Positions 23,001-30,800 of a stretch of DNA of 64,000 bases are shown piece by piece. Location: contig OU744725.1 in assembly GCA_916613615.1 (NCBI GenBank), positions 68,722,754 through 68,786,753 on the forward strand, written 5' to 3'. Below the pieces are notes generated by a model. That model was not told the origin of the DNA, ran no database searches, and saw nothing but the letters and a program-made list of their open reading frames with translations. A program made the translations under genes and the position numbers. This DNA is from Steromphala cineraria. Lineage: Eukaryota; Mollusca; Gastropoda; Trochida; Trochidae. Numbering within the stretch: the first letter of the stretch is position 1; each line of letters opens with the position of its first letter.

Positions 23001-25703
23001 TAGTTCATAACAACTATGATGATAATTAATGCAACACTATTCAGATCAGTACAAGTACATTCTCTATAAGGAAATAGTCTTCTGGTGAAAATGTTTTAAT
23101 TATTAGATGTTTAATTTGAAAATATTGAAACAAAGAAAATATTGTGACTTACTCCAAGAGAGGTTCATAGGCTAGAGACTTTGGCACTAAAAGATGGGTT
23201 TTAAGAGCTTCCACAATTGTTGCCTGAAAGAAATATCACAAAAGTGACAGAAAAGATACTCACTCAAGTATTCATGTTGTATCAATACAAGTCAGTTGTT
23301 GTACAGTCATTTATCATCAGCATTTATATATACATAAATTATAAATATATAAGTATAAAGCAAAGTCAGATTGCTACAATATCATCGTACCATTACAGGT
23401 CTGATTCATGCAGATTGCAATTATCAAATGGTTGCTTGGTGTTGTGTGTTGCCACTTTTCTTACATGTGCGCTTTGGTTTAGTGACCGATTGGTTGGCTT
23501 TGGTTGTGTTCCATAAATATATATATGTATATTCAATAATTATTTATATACAAAATCATACCACTTTTTAGAAACCTTCATTACATAGAAAATTTTGAAG
23601 AATCTTATAATCATTCCATCTTAATTTCACAAACCAGATAAATTTTTAATGAATCCAATTGACATTGCTAACAGACTGTGAAAGGTCCTGAAAAATTGAT
23701 ACCTTTCATAAAACTTCAATATCTATAGAGTAAATCAAATCCACCTACCTCATTATGTACAAGTTGAGGAAATGAGAGATACTTCTCAGATACATCCTGC
23801 TGAAAGTTGGCTGTGAAATAAAAGGAACATCTAATATTTGCAATTGACATGAACATTTATAATAATATGAAATAATTGAAGAATATTATTTAAAACATTC
23901 ATTGATCACTAAATGCATTGAATAGACAACTACAGATATATACATAAAATATAACCATTTGTTAATCTGTAGAACATGCATTCAACAGAGAACTTATGAC
24001 GGAAAAAATAGTTTTTGAACATGCATTCAAATAACACTATTGTATTTTGCTACCTTTACTTCACAAGTAGAGGAAATTGCAAATTTAAAAACTTCTCTCT
24101 ATAACTTTGTTTTATGTTTCTGAGAATCTTCTTACCCTTTCCAGTGATAAATTTACCCTTGAGTCCTGCATCAAATAGTCACAAAATTTTGAAAGGACTA
24201 ATAAACATTAAAGCTCTTAGATGTGGGATGCAAGTGTTTTTTCATGGAGCTATTGCTTATACTCATTGAAGGACTCATTTTAATCTGCAAGGACTCATCA
24301 GGTTTGTAGATTGAGCACTACCCTTCTTTTGATAAATAGAGAAGAGAAACAAACTTTGAAACAGGAAAACCATATATAAGACCCTGTATATACCAGTTAT
24401 AACTGTTATTGTACATCTTAATTTGAAATTCAAACCGGACACATTATTTTAACAGTTGGATCAATTGTTATTGAACTTTCAAAATACTACTCACTGAAAT
24501 GTTGTGTGCAGTTCAAATCATTCCAGCTGAGAAGGGCCTCTCCAAAATAAGTGGACTGTTCCTACAGAAAATGAAGAAAATTATTTTGTGAATCAGTTTT
24601 ATAAGTTATAGTTTTGAGATCTCACTTAGAACTAAAAACAATTAAGGGATCTTTATAAAATTTACCAGTATACAAGTATGTATGACACTTTAAATAAACA
24701 CAGTAATGAAGAAAGTTATTTCTAGTTCTTTTCAAGCATTACCTCAGTCTTAGGTTTTGAGTGCATTGCATTTATACAAAAGCATCAAGATGTTATAGTG
24801 AACATTTGTTTCTACAAGAGATTAATATTTAAGATCACAAAGATAAGTTGATGATTTTGAATATGAATGCATTACAAATAACAGTTTGCTGTACACACCT
24901 CAACATTATCATCATGATGCTTGATTCTGTGAACAACATCGATGCTGACAGCAGTGATCCTCTCAGAAAATGTTTGGAACTGAAAAGCAAAATGTTTTAT
25001 TATAGGTTCTTTACTATCCTGGTTAAAGTAGCCAATCTACCAGTGTTCTGGCCACCAATGACCATTTTAATTTTTGTGAAAATGACATGAGAAAGGTGTT
25101 GTACCGTTACACATTTTACAATATAATAGTACATATAAACTTAATGTATTGACAGATTAGTAGCACATATATAAATAATCCTTTAATCCCAAAAAATTAA
25201 TAATGGCTTAATTAGCAAGGCTTTTCACACTGCAGTGCTGATTAACGACTTCACTTCCCATTGTTGTTGTTTTTTATCAAGTGTTTGCTCTTCTTTATCA
25301 AGTTGTCAAAAGTATATCAATAAAATAACTATCAAAAGTAACAGGTTTCAACTAGATTGTGTTAAAATCATGTACTAATAACATATGTAATACTAGGATG
25401 TCCCCCTGAAATTTGGATTCCACAAAAAAATACCCGATAGAACTGTCCCTTTAGTTTAAGGCAATTAATTGCAAATTAAATTAATACAAAGATGTGAAAA
25501 TGGTTCACGTGAAATTTCGTTTCATTTATGATAAAGTTTCGGAATTTCTCCATCTCAACATTAACTTATTTTGATATTTACAAAGTTATTATTGTTCTCA
25601 TGAGAAATATGTTTTTAGTTTCTCAGGGTGGATTAACCATAAAGGAAACAGTGACACTTACTCTGAAATCATTTTCAGACTGGTGATGGGTTGATTTCGA
25701 CAT
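495..25703 (-). CDS. UTP20: UTP20 (small-subunit processome component 20), N-terminal half, 33 exons
   Basis: UTP20 is a very large nucleolar HEAT/ARM-repeat protein of the U3 snoRNP/SSU processome, needed for early pre-rRNA cleavages that yield 18S rRNA. Spliced exons (5' to 3'): 25662-25703, 24899-24979, 24495-24561, 23749-23810, 23153-23223, 22506-22700, 21885-21969, 21681-21740, 20698-20775, 19437-19598, 18743-18898, 18209-18343, 17607-17684, 16939-17123, 16373-16495, 15894-15991, 14750-14858, 14172-14322, 13611-13676, 12874-13023, 12157-12313, 11593-11812, 10683-10853, 9974-10064, 8740-8825, 8003-8128, 6894-7060, 6322-6400, 5794-5989, 5262-5339, 1965-2044, 1036-1259, 495-636. All introns read GT-AG and the phases chain without a break over 1323 codons. 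The translation is collinear with vertebrate UTP20 as remembered, for example QLARDLQKDFYKHFPDFF, FAAESFAFLMRK, ILYGRM, TPTPLLKLFNVW. Vertebrate UTP20 is about 2,800 residues, so roughly the second half lies beyond the left edge. Confidence 0.95.
1882..1946. repeat. Short perfect-stem palindrome (foldback MITE-like)
   Basis: Two 25-nt arms (1882-1906 and 1922-1946) pair with a single mismatch around a 15-nt loop; the arms include AAGTCAATAAGTTCATAG. It lies in the UTP20 intron only 18 nt from the exon 31 donor, so the intron's 5' end would fold into a stem in the pre-mRNA. It looks like a minimal foldback transposon remnant; no target duplication was identified. Confidence 0.65.
2245..4173 (-). 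mobile_element. Pearl/Helentron-like non-autonomous element with 145-bp core repeats (copy A)
   Basis: A core array repeats every 145 bp (the phrase GTGGCCCCTG recurs at 3216, 3361 and 3506). One side carries an (ACGG)n/(ATGG) microsatellite (~4085-4118). The ends are AGAGCCATTGGCTCT (hairpin, 2245-2259) with AGCTCATCAGG, and CAGATGAGCT near 4170. The same ends in opposite orientation bound copy B at 46341-48481. Tandem core, ACGG tract and a terminal hairpin are the layout of bivalve pearl-type elements, regarded as non-autonomous Helentrons (family assignment from memory). The outer ~484 bp is tandemly duplicated (2146-2629, then from 2630). It sits in the UTP20 intron between exons 30 and 31. 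Confidence 0.75.
4183..4764 (-). mobile_element. Second ACGG/ACAG-microsatellite interspersed element (copy C)
   Basis: Begins AACAAGATGTGTTTGTGAAA, contains about three diverged units starting near AAGGTCAAGGTCACAAGG, has two (ACGG/ACAG)n tracts (~4372-4395, 4668-4720), and ends in a hairpin-forming CCCCCGGAATCTCCGATTCGGGGG. An inverted single-unit copy (D) lies at 55259-55470 with the same ends. It abuts copy A almost directly, a nested or adjacent insertion. The ORFs reading through it are translations of the repeat, not genes. Confidence 0.7.
5262..7060 (-). CDS. UTP20: UTP20 exons 27-30
   Basis: Exon 27 encodes ILYGRMQSRIGKD, VVFRFLAGC and KVFLDLVFEPLLHF, one of the most conserved UTP20 stretches. 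Exon 28 is short (79 nt; VAMVKQVQDETDIERVFPVR). Exon 29 (LLHMLLGLAARCSACLQHRE, ALKSVRQTVGLTLVE) and exon 30 (EKYSFSDSEIEAVFQAVVWP) continue collinearly. Splice phases are 2, 1, 2, 0, 0 through the block. The intron after exon 30 is 3.2 kb, the longest in this gene here, and is filled with tandem-repeat elements. Confidence 0.94.
6470..6660 (-). mobile_element. 5'-truncated SINE tail in UTP20 intron
   Basis: On the minus strand it reads ...AAATGGGTACCTGG... GCCTGGGTTAGACCAGGGTAATG. This matches the plus-strand copy at 10950-11176, which has GGGTACCTGG, CTTGGGTTAGACCAGGGTAATG and an ATT-repeat tail. The tRNA-derived head is missing or unrecognisable. It lies between exons 27 and 28. Confidence 0.6.
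7485..8060 (-). repeat. Degenerate partial copies of the 3' end and donor of UTP20 exon 26
   Basis: The exon 26 donor region (~7990-8060: ACTAAGACGCACCCCATGAG, ACAGGCAGGAGGTTGT, CTGTTCCTTGATC on the plus strand) is repeated downstream in the intron at ~7794-7862 with scattered changes. A shorter remnant lies at ~7490-7512 (AACTCTAAGACACACCCCGT). The 7794 copy keeps the donor-like GTGCG/GGTGC context but has lost the exon frame. These read as vestigial partial exon duplications. Confidence 0.65.
8003..10853 (-). CDS. UTP20: UTP20 exons 23-26 (acidic/basic linker and following repeats)
   Basis: Exon 23 (10683-10853) encodes a low-complexity linker: an acidic run (SDEEDEDEEEE) followed by a lysine-rich run (HTKKKKKKRKG). 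This is equivalent to the acidic then K/R-rich insert before the LIAHL block in vertebrate UTP20. It is probably disordered and could carry a nuclear or nucleolar targeting signal (inference). Exon 24 resumes with LLAHLGVISKFKKPK, exon 25 with LLHHKDVSVQKAAFSCILTY, and exon 26 with FLRLLEDKSFKEELIAFSI. Partial degenerate copies of both ends of exon 26 occur in the flanking introns. Confidence 0.93.
8116..8322 (-). repeat. 104-bp tandem duplication across the UTP20 exon 26 acceptor
   Basis: Units 8116-8219 and 8220-8322 share CAGGAAGTTCTCTCTGGAAC, TCTTATCACTTGAGAATAG and TTAATTGTTTGGTGTTAAAG. The unit includes the first 13 nt of exon 26, its 3' splice site and ~90 nt of intron. The real acceptor is the one at 8129-8130, since only that copy continues into the conserved coding sequence. 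The outer copy leaves a decoy acceptor upstream. Confidence 0.8.
10209..10276. repeat. Foldback hairpin, family related to 42789-42860
   Basis: Arms 10209-10231 and 10254-10276 pair with few mismatches (GATGATCAACTT against AAGTTGATCATC) around a loop containing CTTTATTGTGAATG. The hairpin at 42789-42860 has a near-identical arm core and the reverse-complement loop. A looser relative occurs at 16194-16301. This is a small foldback MITE in a UTP20 intron. Confidence 0.65.
10950..11176 (+). mobile_element. SINE, 5'-truncated, with (ATT)n tail
   Basis: Contains CACCTTGGGCAAGAGACTT, AAATGGGTACCTGG, TTGGGTTAGACCAGGGTAAT and GTGCGCCTTATAAATACCAA, followed by an (ATT)n tail from ~11155. The CTTGGGCAAG...GGGTACCTGG arrangement is shared with the full-length tRNA-headed SINE at 57588-57919. 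It lies in the UTP20 intron between exons 22 and 23. Confidence 0.7.
11593..15991 (-). CDS. UTP20: UTP20 exons 16-22
   Basis: Exon 16 (ELQRVWSLLLERVMKK), 17 (LLFVLEQTLLAMILIHNQSE) and 18 (YLPTHPSVLKIVDLYLTQCS, LELLPLLQPNL) form helical repeats. Exon 19 (VRLLTLHILSLFPVKLPSL) and exon 20 (VYNYRERLRYLQKLDHELVQ) match the KIRLLT and DYREKLLHLRKL blocks of vertebrate UTP20. Exon 21 contains VPLYYLIGSLYINFKLMWEP and exon 22 PDHTNFRLQLWRAMEQFPDK, both strong family signatures. The exon 19 donor (AAAAG|GTTCGT) and the exon 22 donor (CTCAG|GTTCGG) have weak +3 to +6 positions, but both give the phase the next exon requires. Confidence 0.92.
12050..12485 (-). repeat. Partial copies of both ends of UTP20 exon 21
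   Basis: The acceptor end of exon 21 (plus strand ~12291-12324: CTATCAGGTAATACAGGGGC, ACCTGCAATACAA) recurs at ~12451-12485 with one change, upstream in transcript order. The donor end (~12160-12190: TTCTGAGCCGCCTGCTGTA...GGAG) has a remnant at ~12053-12080 (TTTTGAGCTGCCTGCTGTA...GGAG). Both remnants keep splice-site-like context but no long frame. Confidence 0.6.
13087..13376 (-). repeat. CRE-rich interspersed repeat, copy 1
   Basis: Reverse-complement relative of 20886-21390 and 61985-62232. Shared landmarks are a CTACTTCTCAGCATA-like block, CCAAAATTTAAAG, GTGACGTC/TTGACGTTA sites, a GGGCAAAATATCAC block and CCCGAGCGAGAGC. It carries several TGACGTCA-like half or full sites. No coding potential. 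It lies in the UTP20 intron between exons 19 and 20. Confidence 0.7.
13938..14102. mobile_element. 165-bp pogo/Tc1-mariner-like MITE with TA target duplication
   Basis: Terminal inverted repeats start CAGTAGAACACGGATATA at both ends (18 perfect bases), flanked by TA at 13936-13937 and 14103-14104. Subterminal ATAACGAACT on one side and TTCGTTATAT on the other continue the inverted symmetry. TA targets and CAGTAGAAC termini are typical of pogo/Tigger-type MITEs. It lies in the UTP20 intron between exons 18 and 19. Confidence 0.85.
15322..15405 (-). repeat. tRNA-like sequence (SINE head or tRNA pseudogene)
   Basis: On the minus strand it shows an A-box-like TAGCCGAGTGGTCAGAGCA and a B-box GGTTCGAGCC, spaced as in a class II (Leu/Ser-like) tRNA. 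The acceptor stem pairs poorly and no SINE body was recognised next to it. Probably a degenerate tRNA-derived repeat rather than a functional tRNA. Confidence 0.4.
15561..15683. repeat. 48-bp-arm foldback palindrome
   Basis: Arms 15561-15608 and 15636-15683 are inverted copies with about three mismatches (CATTATCAATAATAAAGGAT in one, ATCCTTTATTATTGATAATG in the other) around a 27-nt loop. It lies in a UTP20 intron next to exon 16. A small foldback MITE; the transcript would form a long stable hairpin. Confidence 0.8.
16373..19598 (-). CDS. UTP20: UTP20 exons 10-15
   Basis: Exon 10 starts TFPMILSKLGPAEKSET and ends APMWDIIL, like the vertebrate LRKLGP...LPW block. Exons 11 (DCLTNLQSEC...), 12 (VFAQILKTSV...) and 13 (VYLRKFPVKELCVF...) are less conserved helical repeats. 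Exon 14 contains LITHLILHKVSLPADGS and exon 15 SLWAALVCLPHC, matching the family's LILNKA...SWAALVVLPH region. Exon 14 ends AAGGG|GTGAGT, giving a split Gly codon completed by exon 15. Two degenerate copies of the exon 14 acceptor region lie upstream, at about 17155-17352. Confidence 0.93.
17069..17352 (-). repeat. Tandem degenerate copies of the UTP20 exon 14 acceptor region
   Basis: The 5' end of exon 14 plus its acceptor (~17083-17148) recurs at ~17179-17247 nearly intact (CATCTGAGACTGTACGTAGG, AAGGTTGGGCAGCACGTCCT, GTCAA..AAAGCTTAGTTA). A more diverged copy lies at ~17297-17352. The second copy still offers a plausible CAG acceptor followed by the same coding start, but its frame soon hits a stop. 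Only the inner copy continues into the full exon. Confidence 0.75.
17345..17445 (+). mobile_element. Degenerate tRNA-headed SINE fragment
   Basis: GAGCACAGTGATGAAATGGT, TAGCATGCTGGCCCCTCATG and CAGCCAAGTGGTG align with the tRNA-Glu-like head of the SINE at 57588 (GAGCGCGGTGGTGTAGTGGT...). The B box is degenerate. It sits beside the exon 14 partial copies in the UTP20 intron. Confidence 0.5.
19727..20556 (+). mobile_element. Interspersed element with 151-bp core repeats and ACGG microsatellites
   Basis: Starts GATCCCCCGCCGC with a short (ACGG) tract. Next come four units of exactly 151 bp (CAAAACTGGTCAAAGTC at 19861, 20012, 20163 and 20314). A second ACGG/ACGT tract (~20466-20508) and a GC-rich hairpin (CCCCCGCTTCGCG...CGCGGCGGGGG) end it. 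Layout matches copies A to D but the sequence differs, making a third pearl/Helentron-like family. It lies in the UTP20 intron between exons 9 and 10. Confidence 0.75.
20698..22700 (-). CDS. UTP20: UTP20 exons 6-9 (most conserved N-terminal HEAT block)
   Basis: Exon 6 (195 nt) encodes DLVVQLARDLQKDF, FPDFFHLLVKLL and AYLFKFLWRYLVKDIKDIY, an almost collinear match to vertebrate UTP20. Exon 7 carries FAAESFAFLMRK, exon 8 TSMFFDFLFTTLEETPD, and exon 9 RVEGAGQLLFEMMKGVKK. Exon 9 is embedded in a repeat-laden stretch: the 151-bp minisatellite element lies on its 3' side and the CRE-rich repeat on its 5' side. Acceptors are at 22700, 21969, 21740 and 20775. Exon 6 has a partial degenerate copy of its 3' end plus donor in the following intron (see the repeat entry at 22272-22552). 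Confidence 0.95.
20886..21390 (+). repeat. CRE-rich interspersed repeat, copy 2, split by a poly-A retroinsertion
   Basis: Matches copies 1 and 3: CCGAGCGAGAGCGAG, TAGTCCCAAAATTAAAG, CCTACTTCTCAGCATA, three TGACGTCA-like sites (~21065, 21084, 21110) and GTATGACTGCCCTTGTA. Copy 3 shows the last block continuing directly into GGTAAT; here that junction is interrupted at 21170-21362 by a separate insertion. UTP20 intron between exons 8 and 9. Confidence 0.75.
21170..21362 (+). mobile_element. 193-bp poly-A retroinsertion with 15-bp target-site duplication
   Basis: The 15-mer ATGACTGCCCTTGTA occurs at 21155-21169 and again at 21363-21377. Between them lies an AT-rich segment ending in a long A-rich tail. 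The related repeat at 62211 shows the unoccupied site. A 3' poly-A and a 15-bp duplication are hallmarks of LINE-mediated (target-primed) insertion. The insert could be a 5'-truncated LINE end or a retrocopied transcript 3' end; no coding sequence was recognised. Confidence 0.85.
22272..22552 (-). repeat. Tandem duplication across the UTP20 exon 6 donor
   Basis: A ~140-bp unit covering the last ~47 nt of exon 6, its donor and intron sequence is present twice (~22411-22552, real; ~22272-22413, copy). Shared blocks are CGAGGTACCTCCAGAGGAAC, ACCTGTAAATGTCTTTGATG, AACAAATTCATTTAGT and GTTACCT. The downstream copy retains a donor (ACAG|GTAAAA) but no acceptor, so it is a decoy 5' splice site. Only the first copy connects to the rest of exon 6. 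Confidence 0.8.
22925..22986 (-). repeat. tRNA-like degenerate repeat
   Basis: On the minus strand, GAAGCTCAGTTGGTAGAGCA resembles a tRNA D-arm/A box and GGGTTTGATTCC a B box. Arm pairing is incomplete and no SINE tail is evident. Likely a tRNA-derived relic in the UTP20 intron between exons 5 and 6. Confidence 0.4.
23153..25703 (-). CDS. UTP20: UTP20 exons 1-5 (start codon and N-terminus)
   Basis: Exon 1 encodes MSKSTHHQSENDFR. The ATG at 25703 sits in the context CACCAACATGT and is followed after 14 codons by donor GTAAGT. Exon 2 (FQTFSERITAVSIDVVHRIK...) matches the family's N-terminal block, in which a TF(A/S)ER motif precedes an IHRI/VHRI motif. Exon 3 gives STYFGEALLSWNDLN, comparable to the vertebrate segment with W-x-x-L-N. 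Exon 4 (start 23810) and exon 5 (start 23223) contain FPQLVHNE and an LLVPKSLAYEPLL stretch leading into the first strongly conserved HEAT segment. The start is chosen because the spliced frame opens there and the family begins with a similarly short leader. Confidence 0.92.
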
Positions 25704-26692
25704 GTTGGTGTTGGTACATGCAGTTTACATAATAAAAACATAAATATTCGAGTTTCACATGTTGCTTTCCACACGTGTGTGTACACCGGAAATACATTAA
25801 CGCCCTCTATATCCGGTTGTCAAAATTACCTCCCTTTAGGAAATAGGATTTTACAAGCGCTTTTATTACCGGTACCTCTTATTGAATGATGTCTTTTTTT
25901 ACGTGAGATTGAATGAAAATGTCCCATATCAACACTTGAATATTTAGGACACGTATCAATTGCATACATATCATTCATTGAAGTAATTTTCTGTCAAAGT
26001 CACAATTTGGCTATCCTATTCTTAAAAAATATTAATGTAACATTCGCGCCATCAACATAGCCTACCTATCATGGCCTTTTTGTGGGAAACTATAAATGAT
26101 TAGACTTATTGAGAATAAAAACCTGAATTTGATTCTAAGACCCTAATACCAAGTTTATTTAATCAGTTAAAATCATTTAAAGGGGGGTAACTCTTCAAGA
26201 CCTAGCTCAACATTTGGATGTGTGCTATATCAAACTAACACCTGTATATTCTCAATCCCAAAAAGTGAAAATAAAACTCAGAATCTCTTTTATTAATAAA
26301 AAATATACCCGGTATGCCTAGCCCTACTCAAATCTATCTCTCTAGTATATTGCACTTGTCGGTATCTTCAATAATATACTCCTTGAATAGGCCTATGCAT
26401 GGAGTTAGAACTGTAACTGTAAGGGCTCTAGTGGAATAAGGTTTCCTGTATCAAGCGAAAGCTGGATGATGATTGTAAATATTTTTCGTGTGAACCTTTC
26501 AATCAAACAAGGCGAAATGGTAAAAAATCTCGCCTTGAAAAAAATATTTCTTTCAATTAGAAGCATTTGTTTTTCTCTGTCGTGAGATCACTTTATCCAA
26601 AAGAAAACTGATACAGCGCATTTAGAGCCACTCCGTGAGTTGTTGGGGGTCACATTATGATTATCAGTTCCACTGGTGCTATATTAGAAGTC
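25704..26692. promoter_or_regulatory. UTP20 upstream region
   Basis: First ~1 kb upstream of the UTP20 ATG. ETS-like cores occur close to the gene (CACCGGAAAT at ~25786 and TATCCGGTTG at ~25810), as is common in housekeeping promoters (inference). No TATA box is obvious and the transcription start cannot be fixed. The motif TTACCTCCCTT lies at 25826-25836. The remainder is AT-rich without a recognised gene. Confidence 0.35.
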
Positions 26693-27791
26693 AACCTGGT
26701 TCCTGGGTGCCTATTCTCGAAAGTGTCCTAGCTAGGATATATCCTAGCTGTTTAGGACAGAAGTTAGGATATCCTAAGGTTAGGATAAGACGGATTCTCG
26801 AAACGATCCTAAACCTGTCCTAACTTGGGATACCGATCCTAGCTAGGATTGGAACTCTTCAGTCAGGGAGATAGGAAAATGTTTGATAAAAAGGGAATTC
26901 CCCTAGATATTAATTTTGATTTAATGCGTTTATCACACATTTATCACATCCTTGGTGCATTTGATTGGGGAAAAAAGCAAGAAATCCAAAGAAAAGCTGT
27001 GAGGATATAAAATATGGATCGTCTTTATTTTTTGTTTATATAAAGAAATCATAATATTTTATTATATTTAATTTTCTATGAATTATTTTTTATCATTATA
27101 GATGATAATTTCTCGAATATTTTTATAATACTATACTTTCAGAAGTCAAAATACAATTATTCCCTTAAAAAAATATAATTTTGATAACTTTTTAAAAAAT
27201 TCTTTATAATTTTATATAATTAATTGCAATGTAAAATGATCATTGATCACAAAAAGAAGTTATTCTGCCCCAAAAATTGTAAAAAATAAAAAAACATGTT
27301 TTTTATTTAAAAATTATGAAGACTTGAACTCAACATAACCCTGCACTAAGCAATGTGAAAATACACCTTGGACTTGAAACAGGAGTTACCTCCCTTTACA
27401 AATTGGCCTTGACATTGACACTTCACTAAAAAGTGATAGAGGAGGGCAATTTTGTGTATAGAAAGGCCTATAATTGCTTAAAATGAGGTAAGGATTAAAC
27501 AAATACTTTTTGAAGATCAAAAAAATTTGTTTTTGCAATGTTGATTTCCACTAGGATTTAGCTGGGACAGGTTTAGACCTATCCTAGTATTTGTCCTAAG
27601 TTAGGATATCTTAGCACTGGGATAGTTTTTGAGAATAGGGTAGGATTTTATCCTAACCCTTAGGATCAAAGTTAGGACATCCTAGGGCTAGGATACTTTC
27701 GAGAATAAGCACCCTGGGCCCTGTTCCGCATGCGCCTACCCTACCCTGCCCTACCTTAGCGCACGCGGAACAGGGCCCGGGAACCAGGTTG
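26693..27791. mobile_element. ~1.1-kb MULE-like MITE with 10-bp target-site duplication
   Basis: Termini CAACCTGGTTCC...GGAACCAGGTTG are flanked by a perfect direct repeat TATTAGAAGT (26683-26692 and 27792-27801). Inside, inverted arms rich in CTAGGAT/ATCCTAG (TATTCTCGAAAGT on the left, ACTTTCGAGAATA on the right) enclose ~700 bp of AT-rich DNA. The right arm is interrupted by a ~65-bp GC-rich hairpin (GGGCCCTGTTCCGC...GCGGAACAGGGCCC, ~27716-27779). A 9-11 bp duplication is typical of Mutator-like elements. No transposase ORF, so non-autonomous. Confidence 0.85.
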
Positions 27792-27801
27792 TATTAGAAG
27801 T

Positions 27802-30800
27802 ATCCATGTAAATTGGACGTTTGAATTCCCTTCCGTGAACATGAATTACTGTTTTTGGGTTTTCATTGAAAACAATGATATTAATTGTATATTTGCCATT
27901 TTGAGATGAATGTGTGAGATTTTATTCATATCATAAACTATGACATTTACGTTTGTATCAAAGCAAAATGATATAAGATGAAAATCAGGCTGTGGCCCTT
28001 TATTCCAGAGTACAATTCCCTAACGCCTACATTTGCATGGGTCTACACATAAAGGCAAGTGCATCAAATAAAGGATGCAATGATGGTTCGCGTTATAATC
28101 AACACATTTTACTTGATTGCATAAAGACACAGAAACATACAAGCTATCAAACAAGTACCTAACCATGCATGAAGTTGTTTCTTTTAAAACATGAAACACG
28201 CATTAACAGTTTCCTTAAACAATAGCTTTGATAAAAAAGGATCGATTATCAATAATTACATTTTTTCACTACAATACTTCATCATTTGATAATTTGATAA
28301 GACTGTTTGTACCTGCCAGGTGAACCCAACAACAAGAGAACATAATCTATAGGTATGCTGTCATTAATAATGACGAAGGTCAGGGAATCGATTAATGGTC
28401 GAATCACGATGGTATTAACTTATGAGGTTATTTTTGCTGGAAGTACTAATAACGCCGGTATGAGTAATCGATGGCATTACGCTTAGGCGTGGGGTCTTGT
28501 CGCTGTAGCAGCTCCGTCGTTATAAACAAATTGGTCCTACTGACCTTTGTAAATATTGGCCTTCTATATTGTTGTGATGTGGCATAGTTGACAGACTATT
28601 GTTTGTTAGAGTCTTTGGCAAGAAGACGAATGGAAGTGTGGTGTAAGCCTTGAGTGATCAAATAGTGTCTAAAAAGTAAAGATTATGATATTTATACAGC
28701 ATTTTCATAGTGCCTTTTTTAATCTGAAGACAAATTATAGGGCGCTTTTAAAAGATAAAATGAGAAATATAACTTCTCCATATCATCTTAATTTCACATC
28801 GTTTGTGTTCATGGTGTCCATTGTATGTTTTGATTATGCAGTTGGATATTATTTTATTTTAAATTCAGAGTATGTTACTGGAATTTGATTAGTAATTTTC
28901 TTGATGAAGTTTTAAGTGTAAATGGTCAAACAAAACAATTATCAGATTGCCCGTATAAGCCAGCCGACAATGCATGGTCAGTGGAATCTGGGATCTGTGA
29001 AGTATGCTGACTAAAGATGGGAGTGCTCAATTGGATATTTTATATCAAACATTTCCAATTATTAACTAAAATCATTGTATGATTCTAACACCAAGACTAT
29101 ATTATAATATTTGTTCCATTTAAATGGCGTTCATGCAGAGACTTATTATTGGTCTATATGAATCATTCAGATTGTAGATGTGATATATTTCTGTGTTGTA
29201 GATCAACCAGCCTCAAGCCACGGTGACCTTTCAACTCAAAGCTTTCACCTTGGAGCATAACTAAACCGAATTTCAAGAAATATCACAATAAGAAAATATG
29301 AAATGTTTATTGTTTCATCCAATGAAAGGAGTTTTTCAAAAAGAATGATGCCAATTATAAATTGCGTTTCATACAAAAAAAATATAAAAGTGTATTATCG
29401 AAATCATGCAGTAGAAAGTAACGTAGTCATGCATAGCATAATTAATTTTCTCCCCACAGAGGAGGGTATAATTATATATTCTTACAAAATACAAATATGG
29501 CAATGTATGAATTATAACATTCAAGTAAAGTACATCCATTACCCTATGAATGGGGACATTTAATCAAGATGTTACAACTGTTGGTAAAAGCTAAGTTTAA
29601 ATCCATATCAGTTTTTTAAATTGACAATATACGAAGGTATAAAGTCGTTATCATTTTGGTATGATAATATGAGATGATTTGAATTTATATAAATCAGTAT
29701 GGTATTTAGACACCATCAAAGCCAAATGATAGATCATGAAATTACTCAATGTGTCTTTTAAACTTTTTGAGAGGCATTATCTATATGTCCATAAAGATTT
29801 GTTACATTAAGCTTATGTTTACATCTAAAATTCAATTGTCTGTTTTATTTTCTTCAGGAAGACAAACCGTTCAACCAATGAAATGGCCACGTTTAATTCA
29901 AATAAATTAATAGTATCCCGAATCTCGTTTGTCTTATCTTGAGCAGGTATCTCAGTCGACAGAAGCTCGCGTGTCTTACGATGTTGACATGCCGAGGTAA
30001 GCCTACTTCAATAGAGATAAACACTGGACATAGCATTCCGGCCTCAGCTTATCTTAGCCTCTTTAACGTGAAGTCGCTACCCCGTCCCTATTAGCAGGAA
30101 TAGTAGAACATATTGAGCTTGTTAGCGGGCTTATACGAATATACCACAGTGAATACACGGATTGGACTCACAACTATTTGTTATGCCTGGGTACGAGTTT
30201 TGGAAGAAGGCAGGGTTTTCTAAGACATTAAGAACACACAAGAACGCAAGGTTTTCTGAATAACCACAGAGCGTTGTACTGTTGAACATTACAATGACAA
30301 AAACACTTATTTACATCTGTATCTATCTATTTTCTATCTATATTTGAATAAATGATAATGTTTGACCTACGATGTATGATTTACAGCAATACGAATCCTA
30401 TCATGTACATAACAACGTCCTGACTATTTGTCAAACCTATGCATTTGTTCATATGTAAATGTTTGTATATATAGAATTTGATATTCACAATAAACGAAGA
30501 AAAGAGACAACATCATTCCCAAGGGGGCGCGTGAACAATAGAAACGTAGATGTGCCATAAATTAAAGATGAATATATTATTAAAAAAATGACTGTATATC
30601 AATAAGTACTGGAACATTTTATTAGAGCAGAATTAACTTGACAATAATTGTACATTCAAGTTCACAAAGCTACAACATAAATGAATAAAATGGATTTTGT
30701 CATGTACAAGATTATTTCATGTGGTTTCACTGGTGAATAAGACTAATTTTCAGTCTCTGGAAATAATTATCAAAAAAACGATTATTTTAACAAATAATAA

